In this document: positions 1 through 5,647 of the stretch, piece by piece
How the letters are laid out: the number at the start of each line of letters is the position of its first letter
Numbering within the stretch: the first letter of the stretch is position 1
Source: Spirochaetaceae bacterium
Lineage (GTDB): Bacteria > Spirochaetota > Spirochaetia > Treponematales > Breznakiellaceae
NCBI GenBank assembly: GCA_031273985.1
Contig: JAISQV010000092.1
Location: 1-13,743, forward strand
Reading direction: 5' to 3'
DNA: 13,743 bases
The notes under the pieces: model-generated
Told to the model about the DNA's origin: nothing
The model's input: the letters and a program-made list of their open reading frames with translations, nothing else
Databases searched by the model: none
Position numbers and translations under genes: made by a program

Positions 1-1397
1 AGACGTGTCCTCCAGCTTAAAGCGGTAAAACCATCCAGTTTTTTTGCATTTTCCGAACTGTAGCTGTATCCGCTGCTGCTGGGATCGAGGTCGGTATTAC
101 CCGTAGCGCTATAAAAGTCAGCGGCAATACCGGAAGAAAGATACCAGTTTCTTCCGTAGTACGCAAGCCCGCCCCCGAGGGTAAAGGCAAACATTGACAG
201 CTTGTCATAACCCTGATGCTCCGGCGGCGATTTGAATTTGACCCCCGTTTCGGCATAGAAATATTTATAGCCTGCTTCCAGGTCGGCATCAAAAACGAAA
301 CCTCCGGGATTGAGGGAACCCCCGAATGTTGTATAGGCGCCGAGCCGTGTCTCCAGTCCCTGCCGCGCCAGCCTGTTTGCTTCCGCCGCCGCCTGGCGCC
401 GGCGTTCCTCTTCCGCCTGGGCATCGGCCCGCTGATGCTGCTCTTCCAGGGATGTAAGCTGCTCTGTGATGTAACTGTGGGAAACAGTAAAGCGTTCCAT
501 GGCTTCTACCGTTGCGTTTTCCACCACCAGGGCGCTTACATTCAGGCGGTAGGAGCTGCCGCTTTTATCGAGTTTTGCCAAAATAATAAACTGCGCCCCG
601 AGCTTTTCACCTATGGCCTGCATGGATGAGTCGCTTACCTCGCCTGAAAGCTGGAAATTCATTTCTTCCTGAATGACCTGCAGGTTATAGCGGTCTAACA
701 CAGTAAACTTCCCGGTTTCGACAAGCTCCATGGTTAACTGGTCGGATATATATTCCCGCAGCGTGGTATAACTTGACTGAGCCATAACCACCAGCGTTAT
801 GCCGGAGGCGAGCCGCCCGCTTAAATACTGCCTGGCGTTCCTGATTTCTTCGTCAAGGCTGTCGGCGGGAATGCGGCTGGAACCGGAGGCATAGCCGTTT
901 TTGATAAATAGCCCCTGCACTTCGGCGGTTTCCACGCCAAGGGCGCGAAGGCGCAGCCGGTACAGGTTGCCTATACGGGTTACGGAGCCGGAAATGACCG
1001 TTTGCGCCCCCAGTTTTTGACCGATTGACTGGGCTGATTTGTCGCTTACCTCCCCGGATAGCTGGAAATTCATTTCCCGCTGAATTTCCTCCAGGTTTTG
1101 CCGGGTAACAACAGTAAAAGGCCTTTCGCCGCTCGCGTTGCGGTCCTCTACCGCAAGATAGATAAGTTCGTCAATAATTTCCGATGACTGCGCCGCGTCG
1201 CCGGAAGTAATGTTAAGAAAAGCTATTTTGCTGCCCCGGGGCACTTTGCCTTTCATATATTGATAAGCTTCCTGCAATACTTCCTGCATATTGGGTATGT
1301 CGCCGCTGTTCCCGCCGCCAAATACCGCCCCCCCTGTTTGGCAGCCGGAAAAAACCGCCAAGGTTACTACAGCGCTTATAACAAGCGTAATCTTCAT
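1..1397 (-). CDS. Lipoprotein with duplicated LpoB/CsgG-like (TolB-type) domain, C-terminus beyond window
   Basis: I translated this minus-strand frame by hand: it is open from ATG at 1395-1397 to the window edge (465 codons seen, no stop), with AAGGAG at 1404-1409 six bases before the start. Residues 1-18 form a hydrophobic signal ending F-S-G before Cys19, a relaxed lipobox of the spirochaete kind, so the protein is probably lipid-anchored and faces the periplasm. Residues about 93-160 and 231-298 are two copies of one unit: each has F-T-V, then NL..IQ.EMNFQLSGEVSD, then a QxIGxKLGAQ stretch. This resembles the LpoB/CsgG/FlgO family, some members of which activate penicillin-binding proteins or build outer-membrane secretion assemblies. 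Residues about 311-345 are Glu/Arg/Ala-rich and likely coiled coil. From about 350 the Gly- and aromatic-rich pattern suggests a beta-strand or barrel-like outer-membrane domain. The exact role is unknown. It is unrelated to nitrogen fixation and reads away from nifA. Confidence 0.8.
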   Translation of the reverse strand, partial: MKITLVISAVVTLAVFSGCQTGGAVFGGGNSGDIPNMQEVLQEAYQYMKGKVPRGSKIAFLNITSGDAAQSSEIIDELIYLAVEDRNASGERPFTVVTRQNLEEIQREMNFQLSGEVSDKSAQSIGQKLGAQTVISGSVTRIGNLYRLRLRALGVETAEVQGLFIKNGYASGSSRIPADSLDEEIRNARQYLSGRLASGITLVVMAQSSYTTLREYISDQLTMELVETGKFTVLDRYNLQVIQEEMNFQLSGEVSDSSMQAIGEKLGAQFIILAKLDKSGSSYRLNVSALVVENATVEAMERFTVSHSYITEQLTSLEEQHQRADAQAEEERRRQAAAEANRLARQGLETRLGAYTTFGGSLNPGGFVFDADLEAGYKYFYAETGVKFKSPPEHQGYDKLSMFAFTLGGGLAYYGRNWYLSSGIAADFYSATGNTDLDPSSSGYSYSSENAKKLDGFTALSWRTR

Positions 1398-1654
1398 ATA
1401 TATCTCCTTATTACGTTACTGCGTGCTTCATTACCTTGGCGCCCGCCCGCCATCCGTGAGCGCCGTTACTCTGTTCCTGTCTAAAAAAATTTGATAAAAA
1501 AGCGGGAATTCACCTATTGGGTACTTGATACGCTGTCTTTTTAGTGAAGTATATATGGGTTGGGGCAAGAAGTCTGCATTTATACTTACCATTGTCCCGA
1601 TCATGAAGATATTGTAGCAATTATGGAAAATTTGTCAAGGGGACGCTTCGCGCC

Positions 1655-1686
1655 GGTTAGGAGGGTGGAAGGTTAGGAGGGTGGAA
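1655..1686. repeat. Tandem direct repeat, 2 x 16 bp
   Basis: The 16-base unit GGTTAGGAGGGTGGAA occurs twice in immediate succession (1655-1670, 1671-1686), followed by a diverged partial third unit beginning GGTGGAGGGGAA. It is purine-rich on the plus strand and lies just before the G/C-run hairpin element. It could be replication slippage. Confidence 0.9.
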
Positions 1687-1702
1687 GGTGGAGGGGAAGA
1701 AT

Positions 1703-1799
1703 CAGGAGGGGGCCGAGCCCCCTGAAGAACCCGCTCACGCGGGGGAGCCCGCAACGCCCCCGGCCTTCCCCGTAGTTTGAGCGGGGTAGGGATACCCCC
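1703..1799. repeat. Structured G/C-run intergenic repeat, copy 1
   Basis: A series of short perfect hairpins: AGGGGGC/GCCCCCT with a 3-base loop (1707-1723), CCCGC/GCGGG with loop TCAC (1730-1743), CCCCG/CGGGG (1768-1786) and GGGGTA/TACCCC with loop GGGA (1783-1798). Several words recur in the nifD-nifK spacer: GGAGGGGGCCG (1705-1715 and 7308-7318), GGGGGAG (1741-1747 and 7384-7390), CCCGCAACGCCCCC (1748-1761 and 7396-7409) and TACCCCCAA (1793-1801 and 7371-7379). I infer that both loci contain members of one dispersed repeat family. Confidence 0.6.
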
Positions 1800-1823
1800 A
1801 ATGCCAACAAATTAAGAAATTTT

Positions 1824-1906
1824 GTCCGCGGATTTTCACTGATTAAGAAGGTTTTGAAACGAAACATCCGTGCCCGCACGCGGGAAATCCGCGTAAATCT
1901 GCGGAC
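1824..1906. repeat. Inverted repeat with GTCCGC(G/A)GATTT arms
   Basis: The left arm GTCCGCGGATTTTCAC (1824-1839) and the right arm GCGTAAATCTGCGGAC (1891-1906) are reverse complements at 13 of 16 positions, with 51 bases between them. The interior is AT-rich at the left and holds CCCGCACGCGGG-like sequence at the right. The form recalls the short CCGCGGATT-type intergenic repeats scattered in many bacterial genomes. No coding or terminator function is visible. Confidence 0.6.
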
Positions 1907-1980
1907 TGTTTTTCCCCCCGCTTAACTTGTTGACCGTGTGATACCTCAAAGAGCCCGCGCAAGGGATAGAAGCGGAAATC

Positions 1981-2007
1981 TTTTTTGCCCCGTAAGGGGG
2001 CAAAAAA
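1981..2007. other. 11-bp hairpin with T6GCCCC / GGGGCA6 arms
   Basis: TTTTTTGCCCC (1981-1991) pairs perfectly with GGGGCAAAAAA (1997-2007) around loop GTAAG. Its polarity is opposite to an intrinsic terminator: on either strand the T-run precedes the GC stem and the A-run follows, so no U-tract is left after the hairpin. It lies 67 bases past the nifA stop and could be an RNA 3'-end stabiliser or a protein site. Confidence 0.6.
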
Positions 2008-2027
2008 ATTGCAGCGTATAGCCCGGT

Positions 2028-2043
2028 CCCCGGCGCGCCGGGG
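2028..2043. repeat. Perfect 16-bp palindrome CCCCGGCGCGCCGGGG
   Basis: A self-complementary 16-mer 30 bases past the nifA stop codon on the minus strand. It could form a very stable stem in the nifA 3' end, but no T-tract follows, so an intrinsic terminator is not supported. Confidence 0.6.
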
Positions 2044-2073
2044 ATGCGCCCTTTCCTCTCTTCCCTCTGCTCC

Positions 2074-3615
2074 TTATTCTCTGTTCTCTGCTCCCTGCTC
2101 CAGGCCGTACTTCGCCATGCGCAGCCCCAGGACGCGCCGGGAGACGCCCAGATTCTCCGCGGCCCGGCTGATGTTTCCCCTGGTCCAGCGCAGTTCCCCG
2201 GCTATGAGTTCGCGCTCCAGGTCTTCCACGGCTTCCTGCAGGGTCTTGCGCGCCGCCCCGCCCTCGCGGTTTTTTTGGAGGACCGGGGGGAGGTGGTAGT
2301 GGTGGATCACGCCGTCCGTGGAGAGGATTACCGCCCGCTCTATGCAGTTTTCCAGTTCCCTCACATTGCCGGGCCAGGAATAGCCGGTCATGAGGCTGAC
2401 GGCGGAGGGGGAGACGCTGTAGATGGTCTTGCGGTGATCGCTTGAGAATTTTTCCACGAAGTGGTTGATCAGGGGGACTATGTCGCTCTTCCGCTCCCGG
2501 AGGGGCGGTATGGCCAGGGGGAACACGCTGAGCCGGTAGTAGAGATCCTCCCGGAATTTGTTTTCCCGCATGAGGCGCTGCAGATCGCTGTTGGCCGCGG
2601 CAATGATCCGTATGTCTACCTTGATGGTTTCGTCCCCGCCTACACGTTCAAATTCCCGTTCCTGCAGCACCCGGAGGAGCGTCGCCTGCGCCGCCAGGGG
2701 AAGATCGCCTATCTCGTCGAGGAAGATGCTGCCCCCGTGGGCCTGCTCGAAGTAGCCCCGGTGCCGGGAGGCCGCGCCGGTAAAGGCCCCCGCCTCGTGG
2801 CCGAAGAGGGCGCTCTCGATGAGCCCTTCGGGAATGGCGGCGCAGTTGATCTTGATGAAGGGGCCCGCGGCCCGGGGCGAGGCGTAGTGTATGGCGTTGG
2901 CGATGCCCTCCTTGCCCACGCCGCTTTCCCCCAGGAGCAGCACCGTGGCGCCGGTATTGCTGACCTGTTCTATCTGGCGGTAGAGATTCTGCATGATCGC
3001 CGAATTTCCCGCCGCGTAGAGGGGCCGGCTGTAGCGGGTCTTGAGCTCGGAAAGGAGGCGGCTGTTTTCCTGCTTGAGGGCCTCCATCTCCTCCCTGTCC
3101 ATCTGGTGCAGCTGCACTATCTGGCTTATGGAGGCCGCCACGATGCTCAGGATTCTCAGCGGGTAATCCAGCGAGTCGCCCTGGTAGGGAATGTCTATGC
3201 CCAGGGCCCCTATCACCTCCGCGCCCCCCCGGATGGGTACGCAAATGAAGGAAATATCCCGGATTTCCGGATTCGTCCGGGCGCCCGTGCGGTTGAGGAA
3301 GCGCGGGTCGTCGGCTATGCGGGGAATGGCCGCGGGGTTTCCCGTTTCTATCACCCGCCCCGTGATGCCCTCCCCCAGCGCGTAGCGGCCCTTGAGTTTC
3401 TGATCGTCGTCGAGGCCCCAGGCTTCGGCTATGCCTATTTCCCCGCTGGCGCGGTTGAGAATCGTGATCATTCCCCGGAGTATGCCCAGGGAGGCGGCTA
3501 TGCGGTCCATGATGAGCTTCAGGGCCGTGTCGATGGGGGCGGGGGAGGAGAGGAGCCTGGAAATGTTGAAGAGGAGCTCGAGGCCCCTGGTTTCCTGATT
3601 CATCCTGCTTACCAT
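2074..3615 (-). CDS. nifA: NifA-like sigma54-dependent transcriptional activator
   Basis: Bacterial enhancer-binding protein that should open sigma54-RNA polymerase at the divergent nifH promoter. From the chosen ATG it is 513 residues. An N-terminal GAF-type sensor spans about 16-164, and a short helical linker reaches about 190. The AAA+ core has Walker A GESGVGKE (229-236), GAFTGA (276-281, the sigma54-contacting loop), Walker B SIFLDE (296-301), REDLYYRL and WPGNVRELEN (414-423). A Fis-type helix-turn-helix is at about 479-504. I see no Cys pair in the linker between the AAA+ domain and the DNA-binding domain, so it lacks the oxygen-sensing Cys motif of rhizobial NifA. The start is uncertain: TTG at 3639, ATG at 3615 and ATG at 3603 are all in frame, and none has a strong ribosome site; 3615 has GCAGG ten bases upstream. 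The family is certain from the motifs. The NifA identity rests on the GAF-AAA-HTH order and the position opposite nifH. Confidence 0.88.
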   Translation of the reverse strand: MVSRMNQETRGLELLFNISRLLSSPAPIDTALKLIMDRIAASLGILRGMITILNRASGEIGIAEAWGLDDDQKLKGRYALGEGITGRVIETGNPAAIPRIADDPRFLNRTGARTNPEIRDISFICVPIRGGAEVIGALGIDIPYQGDSLDYPLRILSIVAASISQIVQLHQMDREEMEALKQENSRLLSELKTRYSRPLYAAGNSAIMQNLYRQIEQVSNTGATVLLLGESGVGKEGIANAIHYASPRAAGPFIKINCAAIPEGLIESALFGHEAGAFTGAASRHRGYFEQAHGGSIFLDEIGDLPLAAQATLLRVLQEREFERVGGDETIKVDIRIIAAANSDLQRLMRENKFREDLYYRLSVFPLAIPPLRERKSDIVPLINHFVEKFSSDHRKTIYSVSPSAVSLMTGYSWPGNVRELENCIERAVILSTDGVIHHYHLPPVLQKNREGGAARKTLQEAVEDLERELIAGELRWTRGNISRAAENLGVSRRVLGLRMAKYGLEQGAENRE

Positions 3616-3691
3616 AGGGATTTTGCCTGCGGGGATCAAGCGGTTTTTCGAGAAAAATTTCCTACCTTTTTGTAGATCGCCGGTCGGGAAT

Positions 3692-3719
3692 GTCTATATT
3701 GTAAGTTTTATCTAACATT
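3692..3719. promoter_or_regulatory. Candidate regulator-binding stretch with TGT/ACA half-sites
   Basis: An AT-rich stretch contains TGT and ACA half-sites. One pair, TGTAAGTTTTATCTAACA at 3700-3717, has a 12-base spacer instead of the usual 10 for NifA; an outer AATGT...ACATT pair flanks the same stretch. It lies about 180 bases upstream of the -24 element, a typical enhancer distance. Only the half-sites are seen; function is inference. Confidence 0.3.
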
Positions 3720-3804
3720 ATGGGATTTTTTCCGGCAAAATCCGGGCTATTCCCGGCGGCAGCCTTCAGGCTTGGAAGGCAAAAAGGGCCGAAAAGAAGA
3801 ATCA

Positions 3805-3816
3805 TACATTTATGTA
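3805..3816. promoter_or_regulatory. Perfect 12-bp palindrome TACATTTATGTA upstream of nifH
   Basis: Perfect dyad TACAT-TT-ATGTA about 80 bases upstream of the -24 element. The overlapping sequence AATCATACATTTA (3800-3812) matches the IHF consensus WATCAANNNNTTR at all but one position. It may therefore be an operator, an unconventional enhancer or a bending-protein site. Its position suits any of these, and the sequence alone does not decide. Confidence 0.35.
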
Positions 3817-3896
3817 GGAAAAAATACCGCTTCAAAAGGGCGGAGGGAGCCGGGGAGGCCCGAAAAGCCCTGGCCGGGCCCTATTCCGGCCAGACT

Positions 3897-3912
3897 TGGC
3901 ACGGTAGTTGCT
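3897..3912 (+). promoter_or_regulatory. Sigma54 (-24/-12) promoter of the nif operon
   Basis: TGGCACGGTAGTTGCT matches the sigma54 consensus TGGCAC-N5-TTGCW, with GG (3898-3899) and GC (3910-3911) exactly ten bases apart. Transcription should start near 3922, giving a leader of about 39 bases before the nifH ATG. The pairing with a divergent sigma54 activator gene strongly supports it. It also rules out the upstream in-frame ATG at 3922 as the nifH start. Confidence 0.93.
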
Positions 3913-3960
3913 TAATAAGCAGTGAACGAATTTTGCGGTGGAATCCATAGGAGTAACAGG

Positions 3961-4785
3961 ATGAGAAAAATTGCGATTTACGGCAAGGGGGGCATAGGGA
4001 AGTCTACGACAACCCAGAATACGGTCGCCGCCCTGGCGGAGATGGGGAAGAACATGATGGTTGTAGGCTGCGATCCCAAGGCGGATTCGACACGGTTACT
4101 GCTGAACGGCCTCGCACAGAAAACGGTGCTTGATACGCTTCGTACCGAGGGTGAAGACCTTGATCTGGAGGATGTGGTAAAGGTTGGCTTCAAGGGAACC
4201 CGCTGCGTGGAATCCGGCGGGCCGGAGCCGGGGGTGGGCTGCGCGGGCCGGGGCATCATCACTTCGATCAACCTCCTGGAACAGCTCGGCGCCTTTGACG
4301 AACAGTACAAGCTGGATTACACCTTCTACGACGTGCTGGGCGACGTGGTCTGCGGCGGTTTTGCCATGCCCATCCGGGACGGCAAGGCGGAGGAAATCTA
4401 TATTGTCTGCTCCGGCGAGATGATGGCCATGTACGCGGCCAACAATATATGCAAGGGAATCATGAAATTCGCCGAGGCGGGGGCCGTGAGGCTGGGCGGC
4501 CTCATCTGCAACAGCCGCAAGGTGGACCGGGAATCGGAGCTCATAGGCGCCCTGGCGGACAAGCTGGGAACCCAGATGATCCACTTCGTGCCCAGGGACA
4601 ACATGGTCCAACGGGCGGAGATCAACAAGAAGACGGTCATTGATTTTGACCCCTCCGTAACCCAGGCGGACGAATACCGCGCCCTGGCAAAGGCCATAGA
4701 GGGTAACAAGAACTTTGTCATCCCTAAACCCCTCGATATTACGGATCTTGAAAAACTGCTCATGGAATTCGGTATCGCGGACTAA
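3961..4785 (+). CDS. nifH: Nitrogenase iron protein (dinitrogenase reductase)
   Basis: A 274-residue homodimeric ATPase that passes electrons one at a time to the NifDK protein, with MgATP hydrolysis. The P-loop GKGGIGKS is at 8-15, and the switch motif VGCDPKADST follows at about 35-44. Cys94 (GVGCAGRG) and Cys131 (DVVCGGFAMP) are the ligands of the 4Fe-4S cluster shared by the two subunits. Arg97 corresponds to the arginine that DraT ADP-ribosylates in some bacteria, but no draT/draG is seen here. The start is ATG 3961 because AGGAG (3950-3954) sits six bases upstream and the promoter places the transcript start near 3922. It is the first gene of the operon, with 76 bases before nifI1. The short C-terminus and sequence style fit cluster III (anaerobe) NifH. 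Confidence 0.97.
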   Translation: MRKIAIYGKGGIGKSTTTQNTVAALAEMGKNMMVVGCDPKADSTRLLLNGLAQKTVLDTLRTEGEDLDLEDVVKVGFKGTRCVESGGPEPGVGCAGRGIITSINLLEQLGAFDEQYKLDYTFYDVLGDVVCGGFAMPIRDGKAEEIYIVCSGEMMAMYAANNICKGIMKFAEAGAVRLGGLICNSRKVDRESELIGALADKLGTQMIHFVPRDNMVQRAEINKKTVIDFDPSVTQADEYRALAKAIEGNKNFVIPKPLDITDLEKLLMEFGIAD

Positions 4786-4789
4786 AACG

Positions 4790-4837
4790 GTTTTATAAAA
4801 CAGGGATTTTCCAAAATGCAATTTTTAGAAAACCCCC
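4790..4837 (+). other. nifH-nifI1 spacer with weak hairpins
   Basis: A perfect 12-bp AT palindrome, GTTTTATAAAAC (4790-4801), is followed by GGGATTTTC, which can pair imperfectly (8 of 9) with the downstream GAAAACCCC. Such folds after nifH are often invoked for keeping nifH mRNA more abundant than distal genes. Here that is an inference from position only. Confidence 0.35.
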
Positions 4838-4861
4838 TAGCAAACCTAAAGGAGCAAGACG

Positions 4862-5224
4862 GTGCTAATGGTGAGAGCGATTGTGCGGCCTGAAAAGGCG
4901 GATGAAGTTCTGGCGGCCCTCATGGCCGACGGCTTCCCCTCGGTAACCCGCATGGGCGTATCCGGGCGGGGCAAACAGCGGGGTATCAGGATAGGGGACG
5001 TTACCTATGACGAGATACCCAAGGAGCTGCTCCTCATGGTGATCAAGGACGCGGACAAGGATTTTGTGGTCCGGAAGATCATGGAGGTTGCCCGGACGGG
5101 GAAGGGTTCCTACGGGGACGGGAAGATCTTCGTGTCCCCCGTGGAAGAGGTCTACACGGTAAGCTCCGGCGTCAAGGAACAGGGCGACGCCCCAGTGGGC
5201 CCCGAGCCGGAGGCGTCGCCGTGA
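4862..5224 (+). CDS. nifI1: PII-family nitrogenase switch-off protein NifI1
   Basis: A 120-residue GlnB/PII-family protein. With NifI2 it binds the NifDK protein and blocks NifH docking when ammonium is present; 2-oxoglutarate and ATP relieve the block in the methanogen systems where this was worked out. Visible family marks are the N-terminal beta strand (MVRAIVRPEKADEV), the T-loop region at about 33-54, and the nucleotide-binding segment TGKGSYGDGKIFV at 79-91. The T-loop differs from GlnB/GlnK and lacks their usual uridylylation-tyrosine context. The start is GTG 4862, seven bases after AAAGGAG (4848-4854); ATG 4868 in frame is possible but too far from that site. Its stop overlaps the nifI2 start by 4 bases. 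The position between nifH and nifD is diagnostic for nifI1. Confidence 0.93.
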   Translation: MLMVRAIVRPEKADEVLAALMADGFPSVTRMGVSGRGKQRGIRIGDVTYDEIPKELLLMVIKDADKDFVVRKIMEVARTGKGSYGDGKIFVSPVEEVYTVSSGVKEQGDAPVGPEPEASP

Positions 5225-5601
5225 AGGAAGTGATGGCCATCATCCGCATGAACAAGATGAACCAGACCAAACGCGCCCTGGCCGATGCGGGGATAAGCTC
5301 CCTCCACGCCCGGGAATGCCTGGGCCGGGGCAAGGGCACCGTGGAGATTCCCCAGTATATTGAGGGCGCGGCGGACCGCTACGCGGGGATGATCGAGGAG
5401 CTGGGCATACAGGGCCGGCTCATTCCCAAGCGCATGATCGCTATTGTGGTGCCCGACAAACTGGTAAAAACCGTGGTAAACACCGTCATTGCGGTGAACA
5501 AGACGGGCAAGAGCGGGGACGGCAAAATATTTGTCATGCCCCTCAGCGAATCCTGGCGGATCAGGACCGGCGAATCCGGGGACGAAGTTCTGGACCAGTA
5601 G
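5221..5601 (+). CDS. nifI2: PII-family nitrogenase switch-off protein NifI2
   Basis: A 126-residue second PII paralogue, partner of NifI1 in the hetero-oligomer that inhibits NifDK. It starts with the beta strand VMAIIRMNKMNQTKRAL, has a longer T-loop region (about 36-68, including GRGKGTVEIP) than NifI1, and ends its core with TGKSGDGKIFV (95-105), the nucleotide-binding loop. The start is GTG 5221 within GTGA, overlapping the nifI1 stop by 4 bases, which implies translational coupling and equal production of the two partners. A 46-base purine-rich gap leads to nifD. The nifI1-nifI2 pair inside the operon is typical of archaeal and strictly anaerobic bacterial nitrogenases. Confidence 0.93.
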   Translation: MKEVMAIIRMNKMNQTKRALADAGISSLHARECLGRGKGTVEIPQYIEGAADRYAGMIEELGIQGRLIPKRMIAIVVPDKLVKTVVNTVIAVNKTGKSGDGKIFVMPLSESWRIRTGESGDEVLDQ

Positions 5602-5647
5602 CCCGGCGGCAAGGGGACAAGGCAAAGAGGCAAGCCAAGGAGACAAC

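Larger units (their letters stand above)
1398..2073. other. Gene-free intergenic region rich in short repeats
   Basis: About 675 bases lie between the lipoprotein start and the nifA stop. Short frames here lack ribosome binding sites and recognisable protein. From left to right it holds the lipoprotein leader, a TATACT-like -10 candidate on the minus strand near 1543-1548 without a convincing -35, a 16-bp tandem repeat, a G/C-run hairpin element, a GTCCGC inverted repeat, a T6GCCCC hairpin and a 16-bp palindrome. No tRNA, rRNA or CRISPR pattern is visible. Confidence 0.6.
3616..3960. promoter_or_regulatory. Divergent nifA / nifH control region
   Basis: This stretch separates two divergently read genes and contains no convincing gene; the short plus-strand frame at 3720-3950 has no ribosome site and ends inside the nifH leader. 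It holds the nifH sigma54 promoter, the nifH ribosome site and two dyads that could bind a regulator. The classical NifA site TGT-N10-ACA is not present exactly: the nearest are TGT-N12-ACA at 3700-3717 and TGT-N10-ACC at 3813-3828. No clear sigma70 promoter for nifA stands out. Confidence 0.6.

Noticed and set aside
1655..1799. CRISPR-like repeats
   Set aside because: There are only two adjacent 16-bp units and unrelated hairpins, with no regular repeat-spacer alternation and no cas genes.
2461..3675. 404-codon plus-strand open frame opposite nifA
   Set aside because: It lies on the complement of a gene with full AAA+ and HTH motifs. Its translation has no recognisable domain and no ribosome site; long antisense frames are expected in GC-rich codon usage.
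3720..3950. 76-codon frame between nifA and nifH
   Set aside because: It runs through the sigma54 promoter and nifH leader, has no ribosome site, and its Lys/Arg-rich translation has no family resemblance.
3922..3960. Earlier in-frame ATG for nifH at 3922
   Set aside because: The sigma54 promoter puts the transcript start at about 3922, and only ATG 3961 has a ribosome site and the conserved N-terminus before the P-loop.
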